A DNA stretch of 64,000 nucleotides from Dipteris shenzhenensis (Eukaryota > Polypodiophyta > Polypodiopsida > Gleicheniales). Both the position numbers and the translations under genes were made by a program. Position 1 is the first letter of the stretch, and every line of letters begins with the position of its first letter. Below the pieces are notes generated by a model that ran no database searches, was not told the origin of the DNA, and saw nothing but the letters and a program-made list of their open reading frames with translations. The stretch lies in the NCBI GenBank assembly GCA_047967505.1, contig CM106539.1; one strand, given 5' to 3'. This document shows, in pieces, positions 31,141 to 42,753 of this stretch.

Positions 31141-31860
31141 TGTTAGATATCAATGCTCCACTCTCGTGTAACTACGCGGGAACCAGCTAACTCTACTTGT
31201 AAGCCTCCCATATGAGGAGAAGGCATTTGAGTAGCTCGGTTATCCGGTAGGTCTTGGTTTGAACACCAGATGGGGGCCATGTGTGGCCTGATGGCTGGAT
31301 GGCTTCAAATAGAGTTGGCACACTGCCAACTAGGCTACATGCAAGTGCAGGAAGGCATCCTGTGACTGACCGCACTGAGGGTGGATGGAGCATTTTCCGG
31401 GGCAATCCACTCTCGGGTTGCGGGGCCCGTTTGAAGCCCCAGATGATCCTGGATGGCTCTGGGCCGAACGGAGATCGTAGGTTAGTTGCTCTATTCTGCA
31501 CCACGGTTCTAACGTGTGGTCAGTGACCTATTTCAGGACCAACCTCCAGTCGGCCGTTTTGGGCCGACTGGGTCGGTCTCCCAATTGGGTCTAACCGACT
31601 ACAACTAGTGGCTATATAAGAGCAAGCCTGTGAAGCCCATCATCATCACTGGCTACAACAACCTTGATTCCTTATCATCCAGCCTCCGTCCTCTACTGTT
31701 TCCAGCACGCCATCGAAGCTTCTCACACAGGGAGGCAGCGCCATCTATTGTATTAGTTTTACAATAATCAAATTCTTGATTCTCCATACTATCTGCTTTT
31801 CTCTCTTGCATACGAGATCCCGCTATCTGTTGAGCATAGACGTTGTATTGTTTTCTTTCA
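31141..31860 (+). mobile_element. Solo LTR with perfect target duplication
   Basis: The 720-bp segment starts TGTTAGATATC and ends TTTCTTTCA, and is flanked on both sides by GAGGC (31136-31140 and 31861-31865). The PPR paralogue has the uninterrupted sequence, with a single GAGGC, at the matching place. Inside are a TATATAAGAGC promoter motif near 31614 and a pyrimidine-rich end. No internal retroelement sequence is present, so it is an LTR left by recombination between two LTRs. Its first 20 or so bases resemble those of the Copia LTR at 48119. Confidence 0.95.
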
Positions 31861-32185
31861 GAGGCATTTAGACTTCATGCACGAATTCAAGAACAGGGTC
31901 TGACACCAATTAAGTCTACATTTGTTGCCATCCTCAAAGCATGTTGCAACAGCATTTTGGAAACTGGACAGGAATTGCATCCTCAAATCTGCAGGGATGG
32001 TTTTGAGACTAGTGCAATTGTTTTAAAGAGTCTTGTCAACAGGTATGCTAAATTTGGGAGCATGGGGATGCCCAACAGTTCTTTGATGCGTAGCGCACAA
32101 GGGAGGTTGTAGCATGGAGTACATTGATTGCAGGATATGCAAGCCAGGGGAAGAGTGAACTTGTCTTTCAGCTATTTGAGGGAAT

Positions 32186-32331
32186 GAGATGGGAAGGTGA
32201 ACTGCCAGATGGGGTCACATTCCTTAGTCTTCTCACAGTATGTAGTCATGTGGGGCTTGAGATGGGAAGGTGAACTGCCAGATGGGGTCACATTCCTTAG
32301 TCTTCTCACAGTATGTAGTCATGTGGGGCTT
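32186..32331 (+). repeat. Exact 73-bp tandem duplication in the PPR pseudogene
   Basis: Two identical copies, 32186-32258 and 32259-32331, each beginning GAGATGGGAAGGTG and ending ATGTGGGGCTT. The intact PPR gene has one copy (near 27130-27204). Since the copies are identical, the duplication is recent compared with the many substitutions in the pseudogene. Confidence 0.9.
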
Positions 32332-32345
32332 GTGGATAAAATGCT

Positions 32346-33813
32346 GGACTCTTGGGATCTGAAAACAAAGTTCAATTGTTCCCATGATGTACGATCAGGC
32401 TAACCCAAGGTCTAGGGGTGAAACCACCTGCAAGATTTAAGATGACCCAAAGATGGCACGTGTCCATGGGATATAATTTTCAGTCACACATAAAAAAGAT
32501 AAGAACGGCATGAATTAACTATTGTATTCTTGGGATGGTGGGGCCCAATGAGCCCTTGCTTGTCAAATTGTTCATTGAATAACACGTACTAACTGAAATT
32601 GCAAACCAGATAATAGTTAGAAGATAGGGCTAGTGGGTTAGGCCAGAACTGCATTTGATCTTGTACATGAGAAGGCTGAAAGGGACAGGTACACCAACCA
32701 TTCATGATTCAAGAAATCGGAGTTAAGCCAGGCTAAGCAGCCAGTTGAGAAGCCTCTCTGCCTAAGGTAGGCCAAGTGCTCCATTGCTACCCTCCAGGCT
32801 GCCCATGTTGAGATATACTCCAAACCAACCCTCTCTTAAGTGTGAATAGCCAATTATCACAGCCAGCCTACAAGCAACCTGTCTGCATGCACCAACTCTT
32901 CCAGCCTCTACTCCCTGGCAGGCACCACAATGAGCAACCCTTCTAAATCTGTGCCAATAGCTCCTTTTCCACTGCTAGTCGTCACAGCCCTGTGCATTAC
33001 CTGTCACCAAGTGGTCAACCTACACGTGCTGGAATTCATGACATGGCACAAATGCACTGCTGCTCAAAAGTCACTGAAAGAGCCTCTGTTGCAAGCACCA
33101 TACTAACACAACTGCCTGGACTTGCCCCACAGAGCAGATGATCCTAGTACCTACACTAACTGTGGTATTAGCTACATATGTGCCCAGAGGAGAGAAGACT
33201 GCCACAAATTCATTGCTTGGAAAAAAAACACGAAACCAAACATTTTGGAGCTCCACTTGGAACAGGGACAGGTGCGAATGTCAGCCCTGAAGAGAACGTC
33301 AACACGGAAGTGTTTGTTGAAGCATGGTAAGCGAAGCTGGAACTCTAATTGGCTTGTTAATTGATAGTATTCCTTACAATTGAGAAGGTTCATATATTCT
33401 GAGGAGCACAAAACTTGCTCCACGTTGGGTGTCCCCATTGGGCCTCATAAATTCCTCTCTACCCTTCGTAATTATACTTAGTTTTCGCATTTGTTATTTC
33501 CAATTCATGCAACTTTTTGCTCAAGTCCATTGCTATCTCCAATCCCCCTTGATTTGAAGCTCTAACTGCCAATTTGTTTATAGTGTTGGTTGAAATTCTG
33601 AACTGAAGTTAAGTTCAAGTGCAATACCTATTTGATGCCGTTCTATGGCTCAGAGAATTCTTTTTATGTATCAGTGTGTCTATGATTATGGGCTATTCGT
33701 CTGCTTAGGGGTTCCACCCTTCCAGCCCATTGTATCAGGTTCTTCGGTCTTTTGAAGACGTCTAATAAACTTTCTCTTTGTTTCTGGCTGTCTCCCCAAA
33801 CAATCTGAATTAC

Positions 33814-33847
<34 letters not shown>

Positions 33848-35047
33848 CTCTCTTTCCCTCTGTCTCTCTCCAAACAGTCTGACTTACAACTCTCTAAGAT
33901 CTGAAATATCAACCAGCCACATAGACAAGCCCTTTAGCCCATGCCTACTGCCCAAGAAATACCAGAAGGCTAGTGGGCTTCGCCCAGTCCAGGGGCAGGT
34001 AACTCCAAAGCCAGAATCCATATCCCGAGTTACAAAGCTGATAGTTCTAATATGAACTTACATGAAAAGCACAGTGAACGTCAGTCTAAAAAAGTAGTTG
34101 ACTGGTCTAAAGCACTACCTGGGCAACTATGCCCAGCCACCTGTGGACACATTATGGGCCTCAAAAGGCCGAACCAAACTATTTGACAACCTTCATTCAC
34201 AGCATGACCAAATCTGAAGATGAGAAACGTTGACATCTGAGGAAGGCCACAACAGATCTCTCAAGCTACTTCGAAAGGTATAGTTGCTGGCAAGCAGAGA
34301 AACTGAAAGTTTAATATGATAAAGTTTATGGTTTTAAGCTTTGTGAGTTGACTTTTGTGAGATCTTAACCACTGACGTGTTTTGTTTATGTTCATGATGC
34401 TAGGCTTGTATGTAGATCTGTTCTTTTCATGGATATATACATGTGAAAGAGAAGCGTTTTTGCTAAATGTACAATGTAATAAGAGGTTAGACACATGCTT
34501 TTTGCAATTTAAGTTGCTTTTATACCAATGAATGGTGTGTTTGGTCATGCATTCCCCAAATAGGAAAACCATTCAATTTGTCTGGAATTGACACAAAGTG
34601 CTCTATTGCAATTGGGATAAGTGGACGTTGATATGAAGACTCCACGGTTGATAAACCCTGACAAGTGTAGAGTGTTCCTTGATGAATAGAAAATGTGCAT
34701 GTTTGTAAAAAAAAAAATCTGATGATGATTTGCCTTTGTTGAATGTGCCAGATGAAAAGATGACCTGTGTTTACCTTGAATTGATGTTGCAATAAATGAT
34801 CATCACACCAATGCATTTGAATTGCATAATTGTTAGAGCTGATGTCCGTTGTCACAAAATCCTTTGAATTGGACTTGAAATGAGCTCATGGTATTTGCTG
34901 ATGTAAGATTACAATATATTGTCTTGCTTTGAGGTTGAAATTCTCCAATTGAACGGTTCAAGGATGCAAATTTATCGATGAAGTGTTTCCCTTTGAGTAA
35001 TAATTTGTCAAAATCCTCCAAAAATTTTCAAAATCATAGTGGAAATT
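32346..35047. other. Non-coding region with a (TC)n tract
   Basis: No gene is supported over about 2.7 kb. A (CT)n microsatellite lies at about 33813-33844 and a second imperfect CT tract follows to 33870. Several minus-strand frames of 60-110 codons (34261-35021) are AT-rich and have no recognisable motif. Confidence 0.45.
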
Positions 35048-35343
35048 GTTGGGGTGGCTAACCTTGGTAGCTGTGATTAAGGATTTGTGGTCGAGTCATG
35101 AGACTGCTGTTTGACGTATAGAAGTTTAGGAGCTGACTGAACATCGTTTTCGGTTTGCGGCCCATTAGTATGGGGCAACTCTTCCGTGGCAGTTTGCAGG
35201 TCACAGAGATCTACCTGCTCATGGTGGTGACTGTGATCCTATTTATCTATGTAGTGAGCTTTTGCTCATTGTGTGTGAGTCTTTTCTTTCATGAAGCTAT
35301 GTGATCTCCAGCAAGACCTGTTGGTTTGAGGTGACAGTCTATG

Positions 35344-35952
35344 TGTAAGAAAATAGTACGCAGCGGAAGATAACAACAAAACGCAAGTACACGATGGAAA
35401 GCTGGAGAGAATACAAAAATTCTGATATACCAAACTGCTGATACAACTGATGGTTGGCTGTCCACCCGTGCGCTCTACAGACAGAGCTTCGATGGTGATC
35501 TAGACAGATGTTGGACGGAGGACTATGAGCGTGAAGAACTGGTGATCTGATGATAGGGGGTGGCCACTTATATAGTGTAAGTGGTTGACGGTCGGCCCTG
35601 TAATAGGCAGTCGGCCTAATAGACAGTCGGCCTGGAAGACCTCCGACCCTGCCGCTGGGGGCTTTGCCCCCAGACCCCCACCGGGGGCCTGCGCCCCCCG
35701 GACCCCCTGCTATCGGGGGGGCTATCGCCCCCCCGAACCCCCCCTTTGTGCAGACGGGTATCTACTCTTGGCTCCTAAGCCGTCTCATAACCATCTGGTC
35801 TACTCTAAGACCCCTTCCAGTGTCTAAACTGGGGATCCCTCCCAATATCTGATACCCATCATGGCTTCTCCTCATATGGGGGCCTTACAACATTGGGTAC
35901 ACAGAATATTGGTGGGTTACATGAGAGGTGGACATTTGAGCTAACTCTAACA
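35344..35952 (-). repeat. 3' LTR of the intact Copia element (609 bp)
   Basis: It begins TGTAAGAAAATAGTACGC on the plus strand and ends CTAACTCTAACA. It contains one copy of a GC-rich hairpin block (about 35647-35750: CTGGGGGCTTTGCCCCCAG and GGGGGGCTATCGCCCCCC). Compared with the other LTR it lacks 140 bp between two short CGACCCT/CGGACCCT repeats. Confidence 0.95.
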
Positions 35953-35962
35953 CCCCCCCTCA
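35953..35962 (-). promoter_or_regulatory. Polypurine tract of the Copia element
   Basis: The minus strand reads TTGAGGGGGGG directly before the LTR start TGTTAGAG. This is the position and composition of a polypurine tract that primes plus-strand synthesis. Confidence 0.85.
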
Positions 35963-35981
35963 ATGTTCACCCGAAGATGAA

Positions 35982-38900
35982 CTACGTGTTCGGACCAATG
36001 CCGAGTCGATGTAGATGCCGCAACAATAAATCACTCCCAAGAGCCTTCGTGAAGATGTCTGCGCAATTGTCCTCTGTGGGACAATACTCCAGCTCTATGA
36101 CTCCATCCTCGATGAGCTCTCGTACGTAGTGATACTGGATCTCTATGTGCTTTGTACGAGCATGGAACACAGGATTCTTTGCAATGGCCATGCAACTCTG
36201 ATTGTCGCATTTTAGAACCGTCGCATCTTCGATTGGAACTCCTATGTCTTGCAGGATCCTCCTTAGCCAAACTGCTTCACAAGCAGCAATGCATGCTGCC
36301 TTGTACTCAGCTTCTGTCGAAGATAGTGCCACTGTTGGTTGCTTCTTGCTAATCCAAGAGAACACTCCTGAACCAAGTGAGAAACAATATCCAGAAACTG
36401 ACTTTCTAGAATCACAATCTCCCGCCCAATCTGAGTCACAGTAACCCGCCAAGGTCTTCCCTGCTCTGTAGGTAATGCCATACTCCAGTGTACCTTTCAC
36501 GTACTTTAGCACACGCATCCCTGCTTTCCAATGGTTCTCTCGAGGTTGATTTGAGAACCTACTAAGTACACCAACTGCAAAGCTGATATCAGGTCTAGTG
36601 TTGCACAGAAAAATGAGACTCCCCACAAGTTTCCTATACTCCTTGATGTCGACAAGTGGTGATGCATCCTCCACTGAGAGCTTACCATTCACCTCCATGG
36701 GAGAGACCACGTCCTTACACTCGGTCATACCGAATGCCTTCAAGATCTCGCGAGCATATCTCTGCTGAGAGATGAAAATCCTGCCAGGTTTTTGCCAAAC
36801 CTCAATGCCGAGGCAAAAGTGCATGAGCCCCAAATCTGTCATCTCAAACTCGGAACTCAACGACTCCCTCAACTGTTGCAGCATCTTCTCATGATCTCCT
36901 GTGATGATTAAGTCATCCACGTAAAGGACTATTACCACATACTTGCCATCCTGCTTACAAACATACAGGTTAGCATCAGAAGCACTTTTTGAGAAACCAA
37001 TAGATATGAGAAAGCTATCAATCCGTTGGTACCATGCCCTTGGGGCCTGTTTCAGCCCGTACAATGCCTTCTTTAGTCTGCAAACCTTGTTCTCTGAATT
37101 GGGCACCTCAAATCCTGGTGGCTGGAACACATATACCTCCTCCTTGAGATGTCCATTCAAGAACGCAGATTTCACGTCCATTTGAAACACCGGCCACTGC
37201 TTATGAGCAGCCAAGGCAAGTACCACCCGAATAGTTGTCATCCTTGCTGTAGGAGCAAATGAATCCTCAAAATCAAAGCCTTCAACTTGAGAGTATCCTT
37301 GTGCAACAAGCCTAGCCTTGTACTTTTCCAAAGATCCATCAGATTTGTACTTGGCCTTCCATACCCATTTGGTACCAATGATCTTCCTTTTTTCTGGACG
37401 ATCAACCAAGTCCCAAGTCTGATTCTTCATGATGCTGTCATACTCCTCTTGCATGGCAGCTTTCCAATTTGGATCAACCATTGCCTCATCCAAATTCGTA
37501 GGCTCTTGAACTTTCATAATCTCAGCCATCAAGGCCATATTGACTATGTGTTCAGAAGCCCTTTTCTGCTCCTCTATCCTCTTTGATCGTCGAAGTCCAT
37601 CTGCAGATGACTCCGCCAAGTCTGGAACCGGATTCTTCTCATCAAAGAGCTGCCTTGGCCACTTTGGAAGTGGCTTACCTTGTGGAGCCAAGGCATGTTG
37701 TGGTGTTGGTGGAGTCTGTTCCTCGAAGTACTCCTCCTCATTCTGCAACTCTGCTTTAGATACGGGCACAAGGTGAGTTACTTTTACGGCTAATGATAAA
37801 GTGGAAGGGCATACCTCCTCCTCCACTGTATGTGGCTGTTCCCAAAACACCACATCACGACTGACCACGATCTTCTTTGCCTCTGGATCATATAGCCGGT
37901 ACGCCTTTGACTCCTGGCTATAGCCCATGAAGATACACTTTCTGCTCTTTGGATCTAATTTCTTTCTGGTGCTATCTGGAACATGAACAAAGCACTCACA
38001 TCCAAATGTTCTGAAATGAGAAGCGGAAGGCTTTTTACCTGAGTAAGCCTCCAAAGGTGTTTTGCCCGTCAAGGCCTTTGTGAAGCTTCGATTGAGGATA
38101 TAGACTGCTGTATTGACTGCCTCAGCCCAAAAAAACTTAGGCAATCCTTTACCTAGTGCCATGCATCGTGCCATCTCCATGGCAGTACGATTGCGACGCT
38201 CTACAACACCATTTTGTTGCGGAGTATGTGCAGTCGTGAGTTGGCGCTTAATGCCATTCTCGTGCAAGTATGTGTCGAACTCTTTTGACAGGAACTCTCC
38301 TCCTCGATCCGTGCGAAGCTTCTTTACCTTCAGCCCGCTTTCGTTTTCCACCATCTTTTGCCACTGTTTGAATTTTCCAAGAGCTTCAGCCTTATCTCGT
38401 AGAAAATACACCCACATGTATCTACTGTAGTCGTCGACGATAAGCATATAGTAGTTACATCCCCCCAAAGCTTGAGTCGGAGCTTTCCCACTGAGATCAG
38501 CATGAACCAATTCTAGAGGAGCCTTTGCCCGATAGCCGCTCTCATGTGGAAAAGCCTTCCTTTGTTGCTTGCCCATCATACAAGCTTCACAAGGTTCCTG
38601 CACCTTTGAGAGTGCAGGCAAGTGTGCAACCATCCCTGTTTTCTGCATTTCCAAAAGAATAGGATAACTAAGATGACCAAATCTTTCATGCCATACCTTA
38701 CTGATGCCCACTCCTGAAGAGACTGTTAGTGCCGTCAGCTCGTAGAGATTGTTCTTTCTTACTGCCTTGCCGACCACCTTGCCCGCTGCATTAAGGATTT
38801 CTGCTCCGGTCCTCTTGAAACGCACCTCCAAGTTGCGATCAGTTATCGCAGCAACCGAAAGCAAGTTCTTCTTTAGCTGAGGAACTAGTAATACATCAGA

Positions 38901-39998
38901 AAGCTCTTTAGTTTCACCCTCTTGAATGGAAAGAGAGATAGTACCTGTACCTTCCACAGGGCATTTTGCATTATTACCGACCGTCACGTTCATGGGCTCT
39001 TGTAGAGGCTTGAAAGAGCTATACCAGTCCTTCTTTCTGGTCATGTGACGGGACGCTCCACTATCAAGGAGCCACGAATCATTCGTTGTTGAAACTTCTG
39101 TTGAGGAGCATATTTCTTCAATTGCAACCCATAGCTCCAACTCATTTTCAACTGTGTTGGCAGATTCCTTGCCTTTCGAAGAAGACTGTGTAGTGCCATT
39201 CTTTTCGTCCTGCTGCTTCTTTCTGCAATCCTTGATCATGTGACCGCTTTTGTTGCAGTAGTGGCACTTACCTGAAAACTTCTTCTTCTTACCATTCTTC
39301 TTCTCTCCACCCTTCCCTTTGGATGTGGTTGAGAATGCTGCATCACTTCCACCATCGCGGGTCTTCATTCGCATCTCCTCCTCTAGAAGCATCGCGCTGA
39401 ACTCTTCAAAAGTGAGGGGTGGATTTCTTACCTGCGTGTTGAGTGTCGTGACCAACGCATCGTACTTTTGTGGAAGGATCCGAATGCACCTTCTGGCCAA
39501 CTCTTCGCTGGTCTTTGTAATCCCAACCGCCGCCATCTGATCACGTAGATTCTTGATCCGTGTGATGAATGTCTCAGCTGATTCTCCATCAGAGCACCTC
39601 TCTGCAGCAAGCATATTCTCCAGATTTTGAATTCTGGTCTGATTCCGCGTTTCATACTGACCTTTCAGTATGTTCCAAGCCTCACTTGCCTTGTCTGTAT
39701 GCTGAATCAGAGTCAAAACAGAATCACTTGAACTGGTAACAAGAGCGCAGAGTGCATCTGCGTTTCTTCGTTTCCATGCCCGAAGAAGATCTGCATTCGG
39801 TGGCGTTATGACGTTGGGGTTGTTTGGATTCGGTGATCCAACCGGTTCTGGATCCAATCCCAGAACAGTATCCAGAAGCTCATATGAATCCAAGATCGCG
39901 CTGATCTTGAATTTCCACAAAGTATAATTCGTCCCATCGAGCTTGCCTTCATTGAAGGCAGGTGGACGAATTCGCAACGGGGTTGGTGCAGCCATCAC
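35982..39998 (-). CDS. Copia gag-pol polyprotein, intact
   Basis: One 1338-residue frame encodes everything the element needs. In order: gag (residues 1-240), zinc knuckle [14 protein letters not shown] (245-258), protease [10 protein letters not shown] (Asp312), the pre-integrase zinc region [15 protein letters not shown]...CEACMMGK, integrase with Asp501, Asp564 (LRTDRGGEF) and Glu600 (NGVVERRNR), the [13 protein letters not shown] link, RT with [20 protein letters not shown] and YVDD at 1026-1029, and RNase H with [20 protein letters not shown] and ADIFTKAL. No stop or frameshift is present. It would be cleaved by its own protease. The start Met sits 65 bases inside the primer-binding site. 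Confidence 0.97.
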   Translation of the reverse strand: MMAAPTPLRIRPPAFNEGKLDGTNYTLWKFKISAILDSYELLDTVLGLDPEPVGSPNPNNPNVITPPNADLLRAWKRRNADALCALVTSSSDSVLTLIQHTDKASEAWNILKGQYETRNQTRIQNLENMLAAERCSDGESAETFITRIKNLRDQMAAVGITKTSEELARRCIRILPQKYDALVTTLNTQVRNPPLTFEEFSAMLLEEEMRMKTRDGGSDAAFSTTSKGKGGEKKNGKKKKFSGKCHYCNKSGHMIKDCRKKQQDEKNGTTQSSSKGKESANTVENELELWVAIEEICSSTEVSTTNDSWLLDSGASRHMTRKKDWYSSFKPLQEPMNVTVGNNAKCPVEGTGTISLSIQEGETKELSDVLLVPQLKKNLLSVAAITDRNLEVRFKRTGAEILNAAGKVVGKAVRKNNLYELTALTVSSGVGISKVWHERFGHLSYPILLEMQKTGMVAHLPALSKVQEPCEACMMGKQQRKAFPHESGYRAKAPLELVHADLSGKAPTQALGGCNYYMLIVDDYSRYMWVYFLRDKAEALGKFKQWQKMVENESGLKVKKLRTDRGGEFLSKEFDTYLHENGIKRQLTTAHTPQQNGVVERRNRTAMEMARCMALGKGLPKFFWAEAVNTAVYILNRSFTKALTGKTPLEAYSGKKPSASHFRTFGCECFVHVPDSTRKKLDPKSRKCIFMGYSQESKAYRLYDPEAKKIVVSRDVVFWEQPHTVEEEVCPSTLSLAVKVTHLVPVSKAELQNEEEYFEEQTPPTPQHALAPQGKPLPKWPRQLFDEKNPVPDLAESSADGLRRSKRIEEQKRASEHIVNMALMAEIMKVQEPTNLDEAMVDPNWKAAMQEEYDSIMKNQTWDLVDRPEKRKIIGTKWVWKAKYKSDGSLEKYKARLVAQGYSQVEGFDFEDSFAPTARMTTIRVVLALAAHKQWPVFQMDVKSAFLNGHLKEEVYVFQPPGFEVPNSENKVCRLKKALYGLKQAPRAWYQRIDSFLISIGFSKSASDANLYVCKQDGKYVVIVLYVDDLIITGDHEKMLQQLRESLSSEFEMTDLGLMHFCLGIEVWQKPGRIFISQQRYAREILKAFGMTECKDVVSPMEVNGKLSVEDASPLVDIKEYRKLVGSLIFLCNTRPDISFAVGVLSRFSNQPRENHWKAGMRVLKYVKGTLEYGITYRAGKTLAGYCDSDWAGDCDSRKSVSGYCFSLGSGVFSWISKKQPTVALSSTEAEYKAACIAACEAVWLRRILQDIGVPIEDATVLKCDNQSCMAIAKNPVFHARTKHIEIQYHYVRELIEDGVIELEYCPTEDNCADIFTKALGSDLLLRHLHRLGIGPNT

Positions 39999-40063
39999 TC
40001 CTAGTAGCCTTTGCTAACAAAGCTCGTTGAACTTGCAATAAAGTCGTTACTCAGATAGCCTGA

Positions 40064-40075
40064 GCTCTGATACCA
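40064..40075 (-). promoter_or_regulatory. Primer-binding site (initiator Met tRNA type)
   Basis: The minus strand reads TGGTATCAGAGC immediately after the 5' LTR end (TTACA). It is the standard Copia primer site for cDNA synthesis. Confidence 0.95.
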
Positions 40076-40824
40076 TGTAAGAAAATAGTACGCAGCGGAA
40101 GATAACAACAAAACGCAAGTACACGATGGAAAGCTGGAGAGAATACAAAAATTCTGATATACCAAACTGCTGATACAACTGATGGTTGGCTGTCCACCCG
40201 TGCGCTCTACAGACAGAGCTTCGATGGTGATCTAGACAGATGTTGGACGGAGGACTATGAGCGTGAAGAACTGGTGATCTGATGATAGGGGGTGGCCACT
40301 TATATAGTGTAAGTGGTTGACGGTCGGCCCTGTAATAGGCAGTCGGCCTAATAGACAGTCGGCCTGGAAGACCACCGACCCTTCAGAAAACATGCCGTCG
40401 GGCAGATGAAGGATCGCGCATAGGTCATACCGTCGGGCCTGGGGCTACCGGCAGCCCCCGGACCCTGCCGCTGGGGGCTTTGCCCCCAGACCCCCACCGG
40501 GGGCCTGCGCCCCCCGGACCCTGCCGCTGGGGGCTTTGCCCCCAGACCCCCACCGGGGGCCTGCGCCCCCCGGACCCCCTGCTATCGGGGGGGCTATCGC
40601 CCCCCCGAACCCCCCCTTTGTGCAGACGGGTATCTACTCTTGGCTCCTAAGCCGTCTCATAACCATCTGGTCTACTCTAAGACCCCTTCCAGTGTCTAAA
40701 CTGGGGATCCCTCCCAATATCTGATACCCATCATGGCTTCTCCTCATATGGGGGCCTTACAACATTGGGTACACAGAATATTGGTGGGTTACATGAGAGG
40801 TGGACATTTGAGCTAACTCTAACA
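40076..40824 (-). repeat. 5' LTR of the intact Copia element (749 bp)
   Basis: The same LTR as 35344-35952 but with an extra 140 bp: a segment with ATGCCGTCGGGCAGATG and two adjacent copies of the roughly 57-bp GC-rich hairpin block (40462-40575) instead of one. A TATA motif (CTTATATAGTG near 40300 on the plus strand, read on the other strand as CACTATATAAG) lies in the expected place for the promoter. Confidence 0.95.
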
Positions 40825-40966
40825 CTATGTTGCTTTTTGTATACCATGGAATATATGACAGTTTGTAAGTTACTAAATTCTCTTTCCAGTTTTGGTTACT
40901 CGTCATTTATGTGTAGTTCATTACATGCATATCAATCAACTTTGTTCTTGCGATTGGTATCAAAGC

Positions 40967-42009
40967 CATGACTGCATATACGATCATGTAGTCTTCGCAT
41001 GAAAGTTCAACAATGTTGGAGGCAACTTGGAGTTTGTCTTTACTTGATGGAGCGGAGTCTGCGGGCAGTTGTTTTGTGTACTGAGAAGAATCCCAGTAAC
41101 AAATTGCTTGAACATATTTTCCACTTTCTGCTCCACAAACTAAGAAATATTCCATACTTTTCCAGCCAAAGATCTTTTACCTTGGTTACTGCTATCAAGC
41201 ATGGGGAACACAAGTCACAAGAGACATTTGATTACAGCTCACAATGGAGCCAATATGGGATCCTATTCCATATGACTATCTCCAATACATAGACATGTAT
41301 GCTAACACGGCAAATCGAGTGCACGCCAATTGAACTTGACAGTGAACATGATCCCCAATTCCATATGACTATCCCCAATACATAGACATGTATGCTAATG
41401 CGGCAAATCGAGCGCACACCAATTGAACTTGACAGTGAACATGATCCACCTATATATGTGTCATTGTTTTCAAGGAGGGTGACCTCGAAGAATTTATAGT
41501 TCTATTTGACTGAAGATGGCTACCAAGTATACCAATGATGAAGTAGGATTATCTAAGCCTTAATTCCTCAAGCTGTAGCAAGAGAGCGCGTGGATTGGTA
41601 CCTTAGTATAGACAAAGAAACTCAGAATTCATGGACTCTTAACACTTCTTTGTGATTGCAAAGTGAACTAGTACAAAAATTGGAACAAACTATGTCATCA
41701 ACAGGCTCTCACGGTCACCAGGGATTAGATGAAGACCTAACATGCCATAGATAAAGCAAAGAATAGTGATACAAGGATGGATTATTTCAGGAAGTTGCAA
41801 GATAACATTAAAACTCATCAATCAACACTAACAAAAAACAATTAGTCAAGTGATTTATCAAAGGATTTCATGAGGACACCAAAGAGAAAATGAATCATTA
41901 TGGGACCAACTCAACAAGGGATGTATTGAATGCTATTATGAAAATTGAAGAAGCCATTGAGAAGGAACGGGCTAGAAATGATGCAATAGGAAGGAAGTTG
42001 GGGTTCCAT
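40967..42009. other. Degenerate retroelement leader and gag remnant
   Basis: The stretch follows a primer-site-like motif. On the plus strand, a frame near 41560-41650 reads AVARERVDWYLSIDKETQNS, reminiscent of a gag protein, but stops on both sides prevent a firm call. No other gene is seen. Confidence 0.3.
41261..41450. repeat. 93-bp tandem repeat, two copies
   Basis: The block 'ccatatgactatctccaata ...' starting at 41268 recurs from 41361 with about a dozen differences by eye. Each copy includes AATTGAACTTGACAGTGAAC. No coding meaning is evident. Confidence 0.75.
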
Positions 42010-42190
42010 ATTAAAGCTTGATAGGGAGGGGGGGGCAGGGGGGATTACACTGCGATAATTTACACTAGATTGCAAATGAAAGAAAAGGACTATATATACA
42101 TCTTACTCCTCAAAGTTAGGTTTAGGGTTTTTCCATGTCCCCTTTAGACCTTAGTATATGGTGCATGGACACCAATCTCAACCCCCCCTC
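42010..42190 (-). mobile_element. Short LTR-like remnant
   Basis: Minus-strand features: a purine run GAGGGGGGG followed by TTGAGATTGG (a polypurine tract at an LTR start, about 42190-42170), a TATATATAGTCC promoter-like motif near 42095, and a C-rich run near 42040. The bases just to the right resemble the 3' end of a Copia pol. Ends are unclear. Confidence 0.35.
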
Positions 42191-42289
42191 TTAAATTGCA
42201 CCGTAGGTGCATTGCTAAATGTTTCTGAATTTAAAATTGAAAGTTTAATGTGAAAAATTAAATGTAGTATGAGATTAAGCATAGTGACT

Positions 42290-42753
42290 GTTGAGGGGTA
42301 TTTTGGCACCTAGGTTGAGTCATAGGTTTAGCATGAGTCATAGGACTATGGAAGACCAAGAGTCATAGATGAGTAACTGTTATCAAGATCCAAGATGGTC
42401 AGTTATATCTCCTTTTTGGGATCTTCTTGGAAACGGTATCTTGATATGTAACATCTTCTTGGAAACGGTATCTTGATATGTAACAGTCAGATTACTGTCT
42501 GATAGGATTCAGACTGCTTATGCCCTTTTGGCAACTTCTATGCTGATGCTATGCACTATTCTCTATGTTCCTGAATGAAGGAAGTTTCTTTGCTGCGGTT
42601 CCGTTATTCACTATTGGTCTCTGATGTAACTTGTATCTTGATTATTGTTCATTTTTTCGATTGTCTTCCAACTGTGTATAATTGTGTTTGATTCATGTCG
42701 ATGGTGAGAAAGGTTTAGTTTACAAATGTTTAGGGCTGGATCGACCCTGAACA
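42290..42753 (+). repeat. Left LTR of the non-autonomous element
   Basis: The LTR is 464 bp. It differs from its partner mainly by a tandem duplication of about 33 bp ('cttcttggaaacggtatctt' twice near 42423-42480) and scattered substitutions. The amount of divergence suggests an older insertion than the intact Copia. Confidence 0.9.

Larger units (their letters stand above)
30430..32345 (+). pseudogene. PPR pseudogene, paralogue of 25828-27618
   Basis: The region follows the intact PPR gene along most of its length: 'gatcggacc' repeats near 30490, KGRAIHSQSIASDF and MYSKCGCMKDALCVFAQL (30920-31080), then EAFRLHARIQEQGLTPIKST after the LTR (31860 on), and finally the 'MGDAQQLF' equivalent with a frameshift near 32065. 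Stops and indels occur throughout (near 30585, 30657 and 31171). A 720-bp solo LTR splits it, a 73-bp segment is tandemly repeated near its end, and homology stops at 32345, before the E domain. Confidence 0.85.
35344..40824 (-). mobile_element. Complete Ty1/Copia retrotransposon, possibly active
   Basis: The 5481-bp element has a 5-bp target duplication CTATG (35339-35343 and 40825-40829), TG...CA ends, two LTRs (609 and 749 bp), a Met-tRNA primer-binding site, a polypurine tract and one open polyprotein. Integrase before RT identifies Copia. The LTRs are nearly identical apart from a 140-bp length difference, which points to a recent insertion. All catalytic motifs are intact, so it is the best candidate in the window for current activity. 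Confidence 0.95.
35048..40966 (+). mobile_element. Older LTR interrupted by the intact Copia element
   Basis: The intact Copia element sits between 35343 and 40825 in a sequence that starts TGTTGGGGTGG at 35048 and ends before TGGTATCAAAGC (40955-40966), which resembles a Met-tRNA primer site on the plus strand. The two pieces (about 296 and 125 bp) would together form one LTR of about 420 bp in the plus orientation. The LTR end does not show a clean CA, so the call is tentative. Confidence 0.35.

Noticed and set aside
31200-31260. Possible tRNA or SINE (TAGCTCGGTT followed by GGTTTGAACACC)
   Set aside because: The boxes are too close together, no cloverleaf fits, and the sequence lies wholly inside a defined solo LTR.
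35585-35852. Pro-rich plus-strand frames in the Copia LTRs (PPDPHRGPAPPGPPA)
   Set aside because: They are translations of the GC-rich hairpin block and occur identically in both LTRs.
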